Positions 9,346-21,420 of a stretch of DNA of 64,000 bases are shown here, in pieces. The stretch covers positions 90,703,016 through 90,767,015 of the forward strand of contig NC_080171.1 in the NCBI RefSeq assembly GCF_950295315.1. Direction: 5' to 3'. The DNA is from Erinaceus europaeus (lineage: Eukaryota; Chordata; Mammalia; Eulipotyphla; Erinaceidae). Made by a program: the position numbers and the translations under genes. Each line of letters begins with the position of its first letter. Within the stretch, counting starts at the first letter, position 1. The notes beneath the pieces are model-generated. The model had not been told where the DNA came from and ran no database searches. It saw only the letters and a program-made list of their open reading frames with translations.

Positions 9346-12300
9346 AGAGTCACTAAAAAAATAGATAAATAAATAGACCTTTAAAAAATAAGTATAGGCC
9401 AGGATATAGCATTTGTGTGTGTGTATATATATATATTCAAGACCCCCTCCCCAATTGCATAGATATAGAAACCAAAGCTCAGTGTATACAACAACGTACC
9501 AAAACTACATAATCTGTAAAAGAATTCTGGATCTCTAGAACAGGCTTTCTGTTTATATGCAACAGTATGACTAGCTATAGCTGTGTTCCCATTCTATAAT
9601 AAGAAGACTGAGACCTAGATGAGAAGCAACTAGTCCTAGTGTACACAACTACTTAGGAGAGACATGCATTAGACAGAGTGTCCTCAAACCTCAACTTTCC
9701 CATTTATTCGCTGCATGTTCTTATAGGACTGTCAAGTACTCCTTTGTTAAGGGGTATAGTTTGCTCATTCGTGTCATCACCAGGGTGATAATACTGCCCA
9801 TAGATTCTTATAAAGGTTTAACTCAAGACTAACAGGGCCTGTCATGCTGTAAATGGTAGCTCTTAGTGACACAACTGAATCTACTGTCCCCAATCTCATG
9901 TGTCTTCCAGTACGATACTCAAGTTCCTTTGCAATTTTTGAACATGTTGATTTGCATACAGAATGATGCAATGTAATGCAGAGTGTTGCCAAAGTCTAGC
10001 AGTATAATTTCTGAAAGAATTTCAAGCACACTATCCAGATTCTTTTAGTTTCAACCAGTTTAAGCAATTTCTTCTTATCTTAATAGATAGGGCAAGGGTC
10101 ATTCTTTGCAAACCCAAGTCTAATGATACCATCATTCAAGTTAAGGTAGAATCTGTCCTTGCAAGTTTTATTTAAGAGGTGAAAGTCCTATTTTAGTCTT
10201 TTCATGTTCTGAAAGAAATTAGCTACATTTGCTGTGTCCATGATACAGGAAAATGTTAATGTCTTTTTCTGTGAAGTTTTCAGGGAAAGAAAACTCTCAT
10301 GTTTTAATATTTTGTTATTCACTTTATGTTCTTAAAACTGTCTGGCTGTTCTTGTTTCATTTAAAAAATCTTAAATTTGAGACATAAACTTCCTGACAGT
10401 GTTAGTCCCTTTAAAGGTGATATATACTCTGACAGCTGAGAAATAAAGCCAGTTGAGTGTTCTAACCACAGGATGGTAAAAGTCATGGTCAGGTTAGAAG
10501 AATCAATTAGAGTGGGATTGAGGCTGTGTAAATTTCAGGACTCCAATGGCAAAATATGAAGACAGGGCTGAATTTAAAGCCTGGCCTGATGTGACTGTAT
10601 TTCATTTCCTGGTTGGCAAGACAGTTCTAACTGGGGTACTAAATCAGGTTTTTGAGAAAAAAAGTTATTTTCTTCTTAAACAATACAAGGGAAGAAAAAA
10701 AAATCAGATGGGAAGGACAACAACAAAAGTGAAATTTATGTGGGTATTTGAGAAAAGACTGAAAGCCTGAGGGGGAAAACGTGTATTTGAAGTCAGAATT
10801 CTAGAAGGGGAGCCTTTGAATCTTCTCACGCTTTAGCTAAAAAGACAGTATTTATAGTAGTCACATGACTGCCTGGCGGGGTCCCGGCCGGCCTGGTATA
10901 GTCAGCTCTGTGATGAGATGCAAATCTGGGCTGTGCATATCTGATGTTTATAAGCAAACAACAGATTTGGAATCTTAAAATAGACACCAAAGGGTGTCCA
11001 TGATTCGCAGCTAGTCTGACTGTAGAGCCAAGGCATACAGGGGAGCCAATGCATACAGAGGAGCCAATGCATACAGAGAGCCATGCCGGGTAAGAGGAAC
11101 AGCCTTCAGAGTTCACTGCCTTCTAGTCTAAGCTCAGAAACTAATTGACTGAAGCAAACAGTAAACCTCCCAGAGTTTTGGTTTTGTCACAAATTGGGAA
11201 ACAACTTCAGGTTTGGTCTTAAGATGAATATTATCACTGATTTAAGGCTCTAGCACAATGCTTAATTCCTACTAAGTAGGAACAACTTTTGGTTGTAGTT
11301 ATCATATTGATATTACTATTCAATATAGGATGGAATTGGTGACTGTAAAGAAAAGTGCAGGTACTACAGTAGTTGAATATCCAAACGGATTCCCTGATTA
11401 TGGCCATCATTCCTTCTATGAATAACACCTCCAAACGTTACTTAATTTCTCTCTGTTTGTCTTAAACCAACCATACCTACAGTTATGACCATGCCAAGTC
11501 AAGAGAAAAAGCACTGATATTAGTGTAGCAGTAAAATTGATGGTTTTGAAGACCAGTCCCTGTGGCATGGTACTGAAAATCTGTGAGAACACCAGAAAGT
11601 CACTGTGTCTTCTTGAGCCTGGGTCTACTCAGGATAAAGTGGGATCACTAATTCTAGCCTACCTACTTCACCAGACCCCAGTGATCACCAACTAACTAAA
11701 ATGGATATTAAAGTGAGAAGGCAAAATTTCAAGATGCTTGACAGCATTACAGTTACCTGAGAAATTCACTTTTGCACCATCTACCATGTAGAAATACCCT
11801 TAAATAAAAGTCATTCTCATAGTTTAGCCCTTCCACTACTAACTATCAACTCATACTTTTTACTTCAAAGGTAAAATGAATAGAATGGGTGTGGAGAAAA
11901 CAAAATGGGACCTCAGATAAGTCAAAATAGCTACATGGTCATCCCTGGGGCAGACCCTTATCTCTCTTCACTAAACCTAGCCAGGGCTTCAAGATTATGT
12001 TCCAAATCACTACCATCATCATACTCATTACTACTCCCACCTACACCACGTAATATAAGAAAAAGTTGAACAATATAAAGTAGATAGTTAATATGGTAAA
12101 ATTCTCAACTTTAAAGTCAGACTTGGATTCTGCTTCCAGTGTTAGCACCGGCTGGAGAATCACTGCAAACTTACATTTTATTATCCGTTAAATTATATTA
12201 AAACTGATTGTTTCTTGGAACTGTAAAGTTTCAACTAGAAAACATTAGCCAAATGGTAAAAAAAAAAAAAGTAGTCATTATTAGACACTAATTTTACCAT

Positions 12301-12477
12301 TACGATATAATAATATACCTATGGTTAAATATTACAATATAGGCTAACATAATAATACTAGGCCCATGCCATTCATTATAACATGTTCTATATTTGATAT
12401 TTTCTATAAGGTTTTAAATTTCCCCTTCCCTCTTCCTATAAATAGACATACTACAATTCTGTAGAAAAACATGCTTT
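9346..12477. other. Mostly single-copy DNA with MIR-like remnants
   Basis: There is no supported gene. MIR-like pieces can be seen near 9690-9830 (plus; TTTGCTCATTC then GATAATACTGCC), 11575-11745 (plus; AAGTCACTGTGTCTTCTTGAG) and 12105-12200 (plus; AAAGTCAGACTTGGATTCTG). All are low to moderate confidence. A (TG)n(TA)n tract lies at about 9414-9437. An unclassified GC-richer block at 10825-11100 is listed separately. Open frames such as 10546-10770 have no recognisable domain or composition. Confidence 0.55.
10825..11100. repeat. Unclassified GC-richer block with an 18-bp tandem repeat
   Basis: GGCGGGGTCCCGGCCGGCC (about 10876-10894) is the most CpG-rich stretch of the surrounding unique DNA. 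A POU octamer ATGCAAAT lies at 10918-10925. At 11025-11085 three imperfect 17-19-bp units of the type GGAGCCAATGCATACAGAG are in tandem. No TG/CA LTR termini were found. It could be an old LTR fragment or a regulatory island. Confidence 0.4.
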
Positions 12478-12690
12478 TGGGATGCGCTGCTGTGAACCTG
12501 GTTAAGCTCACACGTTACCGTGTACAAGGACCCAAGTTCAAGTCCCTGGTCTCCACCTGCAGGGGGAAAGCTTCACAAGGGGTGAAGCAGGGCTGCAGGT
12601 GTCACTCTGTCTCCCTCTCTATGTCGCCCTACCCCTATAAATTTCTTTCTGTCTTTATCCAATAATAAATAAAATAATATATATATATTT
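12478..12690 (+). mobile_element. tRNA-related SINE, family 1
   Basis: A tRNA-like head (CTGGTTAAGCTCACACGTTA, then AAGTTCAAGTCCC as box B), a body with CTGCAGGGGGAAAGCTTCAC, a pyrimidine-rich region and an AATAATAAATAAA tail. Imperfect target duplication: AAAAACATGCTTTT at 12464-12477 versus AAGAACATGTCTTTT at about 12696-12710. Confidence 0.9.
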
Positions 12691-12714
12691 AAAAATAAGA
12701 ACATGTCTTTTAGA

Positions 12715-12905
12715 GGTAGACAGTCCCAGGATTAAATATCATAAATATTGTTATTACTAGTTGTGCCATCTTGAGCAAGTTGTTTCAGCCCTGTTAATCT
12801 CAGTTTCTTCATTTATAAAAAGAAAAAAAAACCTTTTAAAGCATGAGAAGGATTAAATAGGATATTGTACATAATGTATTTACCCCCAGTGGACTCTGAT
12901 CAGTG
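12715..12905 (+). repeat. MIR element
   Basis: AGTTGTGCCATCTTGAGCAA, then CTCAGTTTCTTCATTTATAA and AAGGATTAAATAGGATATTG follow the order of the MIR consensus tail ('...gagcaagtt...ctcagtttcctcat...aggattaaat'). It is ancient and diverged. Confidence 0.75.
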
Positions 12906-13389
12906 GTCATAAATTAGCTGGAAAAGAATGAATGCATAGCAAGCATAATAGGATCAACTCAAATCCATTGGAAATATTACATAGAAAGCATTTTCCTGAG
13001 AAGGTTAAAGTGAAATCAAATGTCTGAGGTAGATTAAACTTTTTTTTTTTTAGTTTCTCTCTCCTTGTGTTAGATTTGTTTCCACGAGATTTTATCTGCA
13101 TAATGGATTTGCTGATTTTTGAATAGATGGTGCAATGTTCACATGAGCATTCACTGGAGGATAAAGGACTGAAGGTTATTTATATGTCATTTGTAAGACA
13201 GTCTCTCCTGATTTATCAAATCTAAACTCTCGCACAGAATCTCATGTTCCAGTTATCCATGCCTCCCTGTTCCCCAGAACATAAGGTGTTCTGTGATATG
13301 AAAGTTCAGGGAACTGTAGAGAGTTCTGCATACTCTATGCTCAAGTTTTGGAAATTCTCACTATCTATTCATTTAATATATATGCTGAG

Positions 13390-13441
<52 letters not shown>

Positions 13442-13754
13442 TATTGCTTCAATGTATAAGACCACCGGTAACTTTAGCACCTTCTAAAAAGCCTACAAAT
13501 TGCGGATTGGAAAACACACACACACACACACACACTTCCTCAAAATGACCAGTGAAGGAAGAACTAAAATTTGAATACTCACTGTGATTGCCAGGCAGAG
13601 ATCCAGAATACACAACATGCAATTAACTAGTGAATGCATTAATTCCCATTAAAATTTTTATGGTTTCCTTAAACAGATAGGTTGAAGCCTTAATCTCTGG
13701 TATCTGTGAATGTGACCTTATTTCAGAACAACACTAAGTTCATACAATGTTATA
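12906..13754. other. Single-copy DNA with two (CA)n microsatellites
   Basis: No gene is supported. It contains (CA)n at 13392-13438 and a shorter (CA)n at 13514-13534. The open frames rich in His-Thr are translations of the dinucleotide repeat. Confidence 0.8.
13392..13438. repeat. (CA)n microsatellite
   Basis: About 23 uninterrupted CA units after GAGATA. A second tract of about 10 units sits 75 bases downstream. Confidence 0.98.
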
Positions 13755-13852
13755 TGGAAAACTGGGAAATGTTATGCATGTTCAAACTATTGTATTTACT
13801 GTCAAATGTAAAAAAAAAAATTAATTCCCCAATAAAGAAATTTTTTTTAAAT
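13755..13852 (+). repeat. Very short L1 3' end (A/E subfamily)
   Basis: GGAAATGTTATGCATGTTCA, ACTATTGTATTTACTGTCAA and CCCCAATAAAGAAAT match the last 95 bases of L1 A (6168-6240). It is an extremely 5'-truncated insertion. Confidence 0.85.
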
Positions 13853-13997
13853 TCATATAAGATTATTCTGGCTTTGAACATATTCTAAATCCCATGATTG
13901 GTGGAAGGACAGAAAGAAGATTATGAGAAAATGGAGAAATTAAAGTTTCACACTAGCCAAGGAACATGAAGAACTTTAGACCACTACCTGAAGCTTT

Positions 13998-15428
13998 TTT
14001 TATTTTAATTTTTACTAGTGATTTAATAATGATTAACAATATTTTAAGATAACAGGGGTACAATTTCCACCACCAAAGTCCCGTGTCCCATCTTCTCCAT
14101 TGGAAGCTTCCCTATTCTTTATCGCTCTAGGAGTATGGAGCCTGGATCATTATGGGGTGCAGGGTAGAAGGTCTGGCTTCTCTAATTGCTTCTCCACTGA
14201 ACATTGGTGTTGGCAGGTTGATCCATAATTTCAGCCTTTTTTATCTTTCCCTAGTGGGGTAGGGCTCTGGAGAAGTGAAGTTCCAGGACGCATTGGTGAA
14301 GTCATTTGCTCAGGGAAGTCAAAATGGTGGCATGGTAGCAACTGCAGTTTGGTATTGAAAAGCATTAAGATATAAAGCAGAACAAATTATTTCATAATCA
14401 GGAATCTAAATGTAAGAATATAGCAAATGGAGCTATGGGTCTTTATGTGGGAAGAAGCTAGGAAGTCTATTTTAAGTATATTCCAAGAGGCCTATGACTT
14501 TAGTAATTTTTGTCTGAGCTCAATAGTTAACATGCAGGTGTGCTACATATATTGTCTATGGAGATGATGTCAGAGTTGAAAATTAGACTAGAAATCCTAA
14601 TCAGGGAAGAGAGTAGCTCCCAAAAATGGGAAATACATATAAATATCAGTAACTATAACCCCCATCGATCTGATCTGGGGCCCATATTCAGCACAGGAGC
14701 CTGTACAACCTCTGCATCCCTATAGGTCTGAACTCACATTCTGTGGTCATAGCTAGGAACATTCTACACTGCACTAATTTCAGGACCAGTCTTCCTCAAA
14801 TGGCAGAGTAGGTTGACCCAGCCTCCCTTCGGAGAATGGGGCATTCCCTACCTTTGTTGTTCCACACTGAGGGCAAGGTCTTATAGAGGCCCACAAGAGG
14901 GTCTACAGTGCTGTTCCTGATGGAGATGACCAGTGATGGTGGAGAGTGATCTGTTAGAGGTCTAGGCCCATCATATCTTATGTGGTTATCCCAGGATTAT
15001 CTGACTAGGGCCCTGGATGACAGGGTTGCCTGGTAATCTCAAGAGAGCCATCATTAAAGTATGCCAGTTTTTGTGTAGTCCTTACTTTATCTGACAATGT
15101 TAGCATTAGAATGATTAAGGGGAGTGAAATAGGAAGTGGGTGAAGAGGGTATCTAGGTCTAAGTGGAAACTATTTGATTAAGTACTTTATGGTATCTTTT
15201 TTAGGTCTTTCTACTTGCTTGCTGCACTAAGTCACTGGAAACTACTGTGTACTTTTAAGGTATATATTTTCCCCTGAGCTATGAATACATGTAGACATGT
15301 GCTCTTTTTCATGGGCTCTGGTCTATATCTAGGTTCTGTGGCTTTGTTGAGAAGTGTGCCACCTGAAATCAATACTGTACCTTTATTGGTATACATTGGT
15401 TGCACCCCTTGAGAAAAAAATTTTAAAT
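13998..15428 (-). repeat. Old antisense L1 3'UTR copy, about 1.4 kb
   Basis: Read on the minus strand this follows the long-3'UTR family from about the CTAGATATAGACCAG region (about 15340) to the terminal tail at about 14000. Markers include ACTCCTAGAGCGATAAAG (complement of 14119-14136) and GAAGCAATTAGAGAAGCCAG. It is more diverged than L1 C, and its middle part (14700-15000) corresponds to 59190-59420. It contains only 3'UTR, no ORF2. Confidence 0.75.
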
Positions 15429-15519
15429 CACCACCAAAGTAGATTTTCACATAAAAATGGAAACAGCTTTGTAATAATGGTAGTTAATCCTAATTAATAG
15501 TTTGCTAAAAATCAGGAAC

Positions 15520-15665
15520 TTTTCAAATATATTATTTAAATACACGCTATTCCTAGGAGGTAGATACTGTCACAAGCTCCACTTTCCATATGAGTAAACT
15601 GAAGCTGAGAGATTTCAAGAGATTTTGAGTAGTAAAAGTTATCTAGCAATGTAATAGCATCCTGT
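15520..15665 (+). repeat. MIR-like fragment
   Basis: CTAGGAGGTAGATACTGTCA, then TATGAGTAAACTGAAGCTGA and GTAGTAAAAGTTATCTAGCA follow the MIR pattern 'ggtaggtactat...gatgaggaaactgaggc...gtaacttgcc'. It is old and diverged. Confidence 0.55.
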
Positions 15666-15759
15666 AATGGAAGTTACTTCAAAAATTAAGAAGATATCTG
15701 AGTAGCAAATGGGATAGTTATATAAGAACACCAAAGTTAAGGCCTGCACAGAGAGTTTT

Positions 15760-15960
15760 TTTTTCCATCAATATGGCTTCACTATGGCTCCAGCTGCCTT
15801 TCAGATAGAGAGACCAAGACAGAGATAGAGGGACAGAAAGAAAGACACCACAGCATCAAAGTTCTCCTTCCTTGTGATGATGGCTATATTGGAACCTGTA
15901 TTGTATCCATGACAAAGCAAGCTTTTTATCCAGGTTAACTCGCTTGATGGCCCAAAAGTC
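15760..15960 (-). repeat. SINE-like family 3, old antisense copy
   Basis: The arrangement GAGAGACCAAGACAGAGATA, then GGAACCTGTATTGTATCC and GGTTAACTCGCTTGATGGCC parallels 33285-33442 and 33900-34087. The family is unnamed here. Confidence 0.45.
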
Positions 15961-16079
15961 AGCTTTTAGAATATCTTCAAGATTTTTTTTCCTGCATCAG
16001 TTTTACCATATGTAAAATGTAAGTTCAAAAAATGTATCAAGTGATTTCCATGAATTCTGTCTCACACTGCATTTTACAT

Positions 16080-16200
16080 ACATCACATTATTTCCTGATC
16101 ATAACATCTCTAGGTGATTTAATTACTTTATAGAGAGGAAAACAGAAATTCAGAGAAAATTAGCTACTTGCCAAAATCTGTTTGGATAAAATCTACCTAT
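16080..16200 (+). repeat. MIR-like fragment
   Basis: TAGAGAGGAAAACAGAAATTC and AATTAGCTACTTGCCAAAAT resemble the MIR 'gatgaggaaactgaggc...agtaacttgccc' segment. The copy is diverged. Confidence 0.5.
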
Positions 16201-17040
16201 GTGATACAATATCTAAAGTAACAGGGACTTGAGAACAAAAGAAGCTCATTTATCTTATACACTTACGAAATCTAGGTGCGTCTTTTAATGTTCCATGGTC
16301 TAGTTCTTTCTACTTATCCCTCCATTACTTCTGACAAGTAAGTTTGTTACTTATGTCATCATGTTCCCATTCCAAACTCTAGAGAGAAGCAAATAGAAGG
16401 GGACAGCAAACCCCTCACTTTGTGGACAAATCTCAGATAAAAGGTACACTGACTCAGTTTACTTTCCATTGATGAACAATTGATCATATGGCCATAACTG
16501 CCATCAAAGGTCTTGGAAAATTTAGTATTTAGTCTTGGGAAATCAGTATCTAGTTGTAGGACAGCTATGAACATAGGATGCATATGCATGGGAAGCAGAT
16601 TCCAGGGAGTCGGGTGGTAGCGCAGCAGGTTAAGTGCAGATGATGCAAAGCGCAAAGCACAAGGACTGGCAAAAAGAAAGTAGATTCCAAGACGATCTAC
16701 AATGGCTGTCAGCTGATATTATGGCCAAGTGTAGTTGTCTGTTGAATGAGGACTATTGTGTGATCAATAGAATAAAATAGAACTGGCAGCATATAACTTT
16801 CAAAGATAGTATGTAAAAGATTTTAAAACTTTTGCTTTAGTTTCTTGGAGTACTCACTTTAAGAAAGCCACACCACTCTCATGGACTGTGGAGAGTTTCA
16901 TGTCTAGAGGAGCAGAACCACAATTTGTCAGCCATGATCTAGTTTTAAAGTATCAGAGAATCAACCTTTGGATGACTTTTTCTCCTGAGCCAATCTATTC
17001 CAAATATCCTGATGTATGGACATCATGAAAATGTATCAAT
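16201..17040. other. Single-copy DNA with a SINE head fragment
   Basis: No gene is supported. At 16605-16665 the plus strand reads GGAGTCGGGTGGTAGCGCAG then AGGTTAAGTGCAGATGATGC, the tRNA-like head of SINE family 2 without its body. I see nothing else recognisable. Confidence 0.6.
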
Positions 17041-17049
17041 GCAATGTAA

Positions 17050-17225
17050 AGACTATCAGCCTTGGAGGTGCCATAGTGTTAGAGCTCTGTATGAGGTCCA
17101 ATGTTCAATTACCAACAACTTATATGCAAGAAGGGTACTCTAGGTCTTATTTATCCCTATATCTCTCACTCTAAGTTTGCCTATCTTTCATTACATAAAT
17201 AAGATAAATATTTTAAAAATAAAAC
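17050..17225 (+). repeat. Diverged SINE-like sequence
   Basis: TGCCATAGTGTTAGAGCTCT, GTCCAATGTTCAATTACCAA (box B-like) and a pyrimidine stretch end in ACATAAATAAGATAAAT. The layout is that of a tRNA-derived SINE, but I cannot assign the family. Confidence 0.45.
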
Positions 17226-17464
17226 AGAATTGACATAAAAAAACTAATTTGTAAGATACAGATATAACTAACATGTTGGTTAATGATGTTTAAATCACAG
17301 AGATTTGGGGTGATTCAGTACATAAGGATAGATCACTAATTCGTCAGTTAACATTATAGTATGAAGAACAGATAAAAGACAACTATTTCTGCCCCATTGT
17401 ACACATACTTAAATGCAATGAAGGCAAAATTCAAACACACATGTTCTGACTTAGGAACCTGTAG

Positions 17465-17757
17465 TTTTAAAAAATATATATTTATTTATTTCCTTTTGTT
17501 GCCCTTGTTGTTTTATTGTTCTAGTTCTTATTGTTGTTATTGATGTCGTAGTTGCATAGGATAGAGAGAAATGGAGAGAGGAGGGAAAGACTGAGAGGGG
17601 GAGAGAAAGATAGACACCAACAGACCAGCTTCACCACTTGTGAAGCAGCTTCCCTGCAAGAGGGGAGCCAGGGGCTTGAACCGGAATCCTTACTGCAATC
17701 CTTGTGCTTTGTGCCTGCACCACCTGTGCTTAACCACTGTGCTACCGCCTGACTCCC
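17465..17757 (-). mobile_element. tRNA-related SINE, family 2
   Basis: On the minus strand: GGGAGTCAGGCGGTAGCACA head, GGTTCAAGCCCCTGGCTCCC box B, body with GTGAAGCTGGTCTGTTGGTG, and a tail with AACAATAAAACAACAAGGGC then AACAAAAGGAAATAAATAAA. Confidence 0.92.
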
Positions 17758-18750
17758 TAAACCCATAGTTTTTAACCAATGCATTTAAATGCCTAATGTC
17801 TTTCTCTAGGCCTTTATAATGTACACTATTTTTAGGAAAGTATTTCTGACTAAATTGTAGATTTTGTTTCTATCCTCTTCCAAGTCAACTAGGAATACCA
17901 AAGGAGACTATATGGGACTGCAACAAGGCAGGACTAGAATGACTTCAAGAACCCACTAAACCATCAGTGACTGCAAACATGTGTGGCTCATGGATATAAA
18001 GGAACTAAAGGAGAGATTGAGCAGCTGGTAACAGACCAGCAGTTTACCAGTTGTGACACCACCTCCAGTCTGTTTTACCATCAAAAAGCCTTCTGAAGAG
18101 AGGAGAGGACTCCCCTAAGACTAACCAAATGCAGTTGAGTCTCCATTGCTACTGCCCTCACAGGCTGGAGGGGGGTGGTGCACACTGTGCTGACATCTGG
18201 GAACAGAGAATTAACCAGAAAAATCAGGAGAAGAGCTATACCTCGGTGGCCTAGCAGTGGGGCTGTATAGTGTGAGCCTTTCTACATTGTTTGCCTGATG
18301 AAAGCATGGTGAATAATTGTCTCAGAACCCACAGACTATAAATGGGAATTGCTTAGAAACTCACAGAGCCCATCAGTGCTGCCTGGCTTGGCAGAGATGT
18401 TGAATTGAGCCTGGAGATTTGGATCCTCAGGGTGTGAGAGACTCTTTACATAACCACTGTGCTATCTCTCCCTCACCATCCTTTATCTTTTGGTCTGGAG
18501 TGAGGGATTAAGCTAAGAAGCCTACTTATAGTTTAAAAGCCCTGAGGTTCTCATAGCCTAAAGGGAAGAAAAAGAACAGTAGAAGCTTTTAAAGTCAGTG
18601 TGCTAAAACTGAGGGATTGAAATAATATTGAAACAACTGTTAATTTCCACAACTGTGAACTTTTTAAGCACTTTACTTAGACACAAGTTAATCCAGGCAA
18701 GAGTTATCTGTATTTTGAAAAGTACTGAGAGAAGGACATCATAACATACT

Positions 18751-19290
18751 ATGTTTAAACTAACAAAAAGAAATATTGGAGAAATGAACCAGGACAAGGG
18801 ACCAGCTAAAAGCCTCCCAAAGGTTGAAGCACAGAATAGTGAGGTCAACATCCAAACATTAGTTAAGAAAATAGTCACAAGACTGAGTAAAGAGTTTGAA
18901 ACACTTGTCATCAGAAATGTAGAAACAGCAAATAAGACTCTGGAAGAAAACACTAATTATCTCAATGTTATAGAGCTGAAAGCTGTAATAGCTGAGCTAA
19001 GAACACAACTAGATGAACAAGCTAAAACAGTATCAGAACAGAGTAACAAATCAGATAAAATTTAGAAAAAAAAGTGCAGAGGAGAGAATAGAATGAATGA
19101 GGCTGAAGATAGAATTATCAAAATCGAGAATGAATTAGAGACAACTAAAAAAGAAGAGATCTCAAAAAAGGGTAAGAGATACTGAAAACAACAACAGAGA
19201 CCTATAAGATGAATTCAAATGAAATATTATGCACATTATTGACTTACCAGAGGAAGAGAGGGAGGAGAAGAAAGCATTTTTCAAAAAGCT
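18751..19290 (+). pseudogene. L1 E ORF1 N-terminal part
   Basis: ATG 18751 starts 104 codons that align with L1 A ORF1 (RNIGEMNQDKGPAKSLPKVE; then the coiled coil ELKAVIAELRTQLDEQAKTV). TAG at about 19063 ends it. The following bases still match the coiled-coil/RNA-binding junction (GAATGAGGCTGAAGATAGAA) until the deletion. It cannot encode an RNA-binding domain. Confidence 0.85.
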
Positions 19291-21420
19291 TAAAAGGATA
19301 CAACCAAAAAAAAAAAAAAACTACAGACCAATATCTCTGATGATCATAAATGCTAAAATATTGAAGAAAATTCTATCCAACCAGATACAGCAGTATATTA
19401 AAAAGACTGTTCATCATGACCAAGTGGGGTTTATCTCAGGGATGCGAGGTTGGTTTAATATATGGAAATCAATCAGCAAGATACACCACATCAATAAAAG
19501 CAAGACCAAAAACCACATGGTCATATTAATAGATGCAGAGAAAGCCTCTGACAAAATCCCTTTATGATTAAAATGCTACAAAAAATGGGAATAAATGGGA
19601 AATTCCTCAAGATAGTGGAGTTTATATATAACAAACCTACAGTCCACATCATACTCAATGGTGAAAACCTGGAAGCATTTCCCCTCAGTTCAGCCTAGAC
19701 AGGGCTGCCCACCATCACCATTACTATTCAACATAGTGTTCTAAGTTCTTGTCATAGCAATCAGACAGGAGCAAGGAATTAAAGGGATACAGATTGGAAG
19801 AGAAGAAATCAAACCCTCCCTATTTGTAGAAGATATGATAGCATACATAGAAAAACCTAAAGAATCCAGCAAGAAGCTCTTGGTAATAATAATGTGTCAG
19901 GTTACAAAATTAACTCTCAAAAGTCCATGGCATTCCTCTCTGCAAACAGTAAGTTAGAAGAAGATGAAATCCAGAAATCAATTCCTTTTACTATAGCAAC
20001 ACAAACAGTAAAATATATAGGAATGAACCTAACTAAAGAAGTGAAAGACTTATATACTGAAAATTATGAGTCACTACTCAAGGAAATTGAAAAAGACACA
20101 AAGAAGTGGAAAGATATTCTATGTTCATGGGTTGGAAGAATTAACATCATCAAAATGAATATACTATCCAGAGCCATATACAAATGTAATGCTATCCTCA
20201 TCTATATTCCAACCACATTTTTAAAGAGAATAGAACAAATGCTACACATGTTTATCTGGAACCAGAAAAGACCTAGAATTACCAAAACAATCTTGAGAAG
20301 AAAGAACAGAACCAGAGGCATCACACACTGCCAGATCTCAGGTTGTATTATAGGGCCATTGTAATCAAATTTACTTGGTACTGGAACATAAATAGACATA
20401 CTAACCAGTGGAATAGAATTGAGAGCTCAGATGTATGCCCCCACACAAATGGACATCTAATCTTTGAAAAGGGGGCCCAGATTATTAAATGGAGAGAGGG
20501 GAGTCTCTTCAACAAATGGTGTTGGAAAAAATGAGTTGAAACATGCAGTGGAATGAAAGTGAACCACTATATCTCACCAAATACAAAAGTAAATTCCAAG
20601 TGGATCAAGGACTTGGATATTTGAACAGAAACTCAGATACTTAGATGAAAATATTGGCAGAACTATTTTCTGCTTAAATTTTAAAGACATTTTCAATGAA
20701 ATGAATCCAATTACAAAGAAGACTAAGGCAAGTATAAACCTATGGGACTACATCAAATCAAAAAGCTTCTGCAGAGCAAATGAAACCAACACCCAAACAA
20801 AGAGACCACTCACAAAATGGGAGAAGAACTTTACATGCCATACATCAGTCAAGAGTTTAATAACCAAAATACATAAAGAGCTTGCCAACCTCAACAACAA
20901 GAAAACAGCCAAAAATGGGGAGAGGGCATGGACAGAATATTCACCACAGAAGAGATCCAAAAAGCCGAGAAACACATGAAAAAATGCTCCAAGTCTTTGA
21001 TTGTCATAGAACTGCAAATAAAGACAACAATGAGATACCACTTCACTCCTATGAGAATGTCATACATCAGAAAAGGTAGCAGCAACAAATGCTGGAGAGA
21101 TTGTGGAGACAAAGGAACCCTCCCAAATGGCTGGAAGGAATGTAAATTGGACGAACCCCTGTGGAGAGCAGTCTGGAGAACTCTCAGAAGGCTAGAAATA
21201 GACCTACCCTTTGATCCTACAATTCCTTTCCTGGGGATATATCCTAAGAAACCCAACACACATCCATCCTAAAAGATCTGTGTACACATATGTTCTTAGC
21301 AGCACAATTTGTAATAGCCAAACCCTAGAAGTAACCCAGGTGTCCAACAACAGAGGAGTGGCTGAGCAAGTTGTTGTATATATACACAATAGAATACTAC
21401 TCAGCTATAAAAAAATTGGC
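19291..21420 (+). pseudogene. L1 E ORF2 remnant (RT and C-terminus)
   Basis: It begins at the YRPISLM block of the reverse transcriptase; the endonuclease and early RT are deleted. The catalytic A block is kept as DAEKASDKI (Phe to Ser). The active-site block reads FVED-like at about 19820 (TTTGTAGAAGAT) where relatives have FADD, so the catalytic Asp pair is damaged. A microdeletion near 19865 (CTTGGTAATAATAATGTGTC) and many stops follow. The C-terminal Cys block is KCWRDCGDKGTLPNGWKEC near 21090-21145, where the His of relatives reads Asn and a Cys reads Gly. It ends with the EYYSAIKK-type sequence. Confidence 0.85.

Noticed and set aside
12660..12690. tRNA gene call at SINE heads
   Set aside because: The A- and B-box-like words belong to SINEs with bodies, tails and target duplications. 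No head here folds as a complete tRNA.
13380..13540. CRISPR-like spaced repeats
   Set aside because: The two CA tracts are simple microsatellites; there is no repeat-spacer pattern, and the window is clearly mammalian.
13244..13548. His-Thr repeat proteins
   Set aside because: They are translations of the (CA)n microsatellite.
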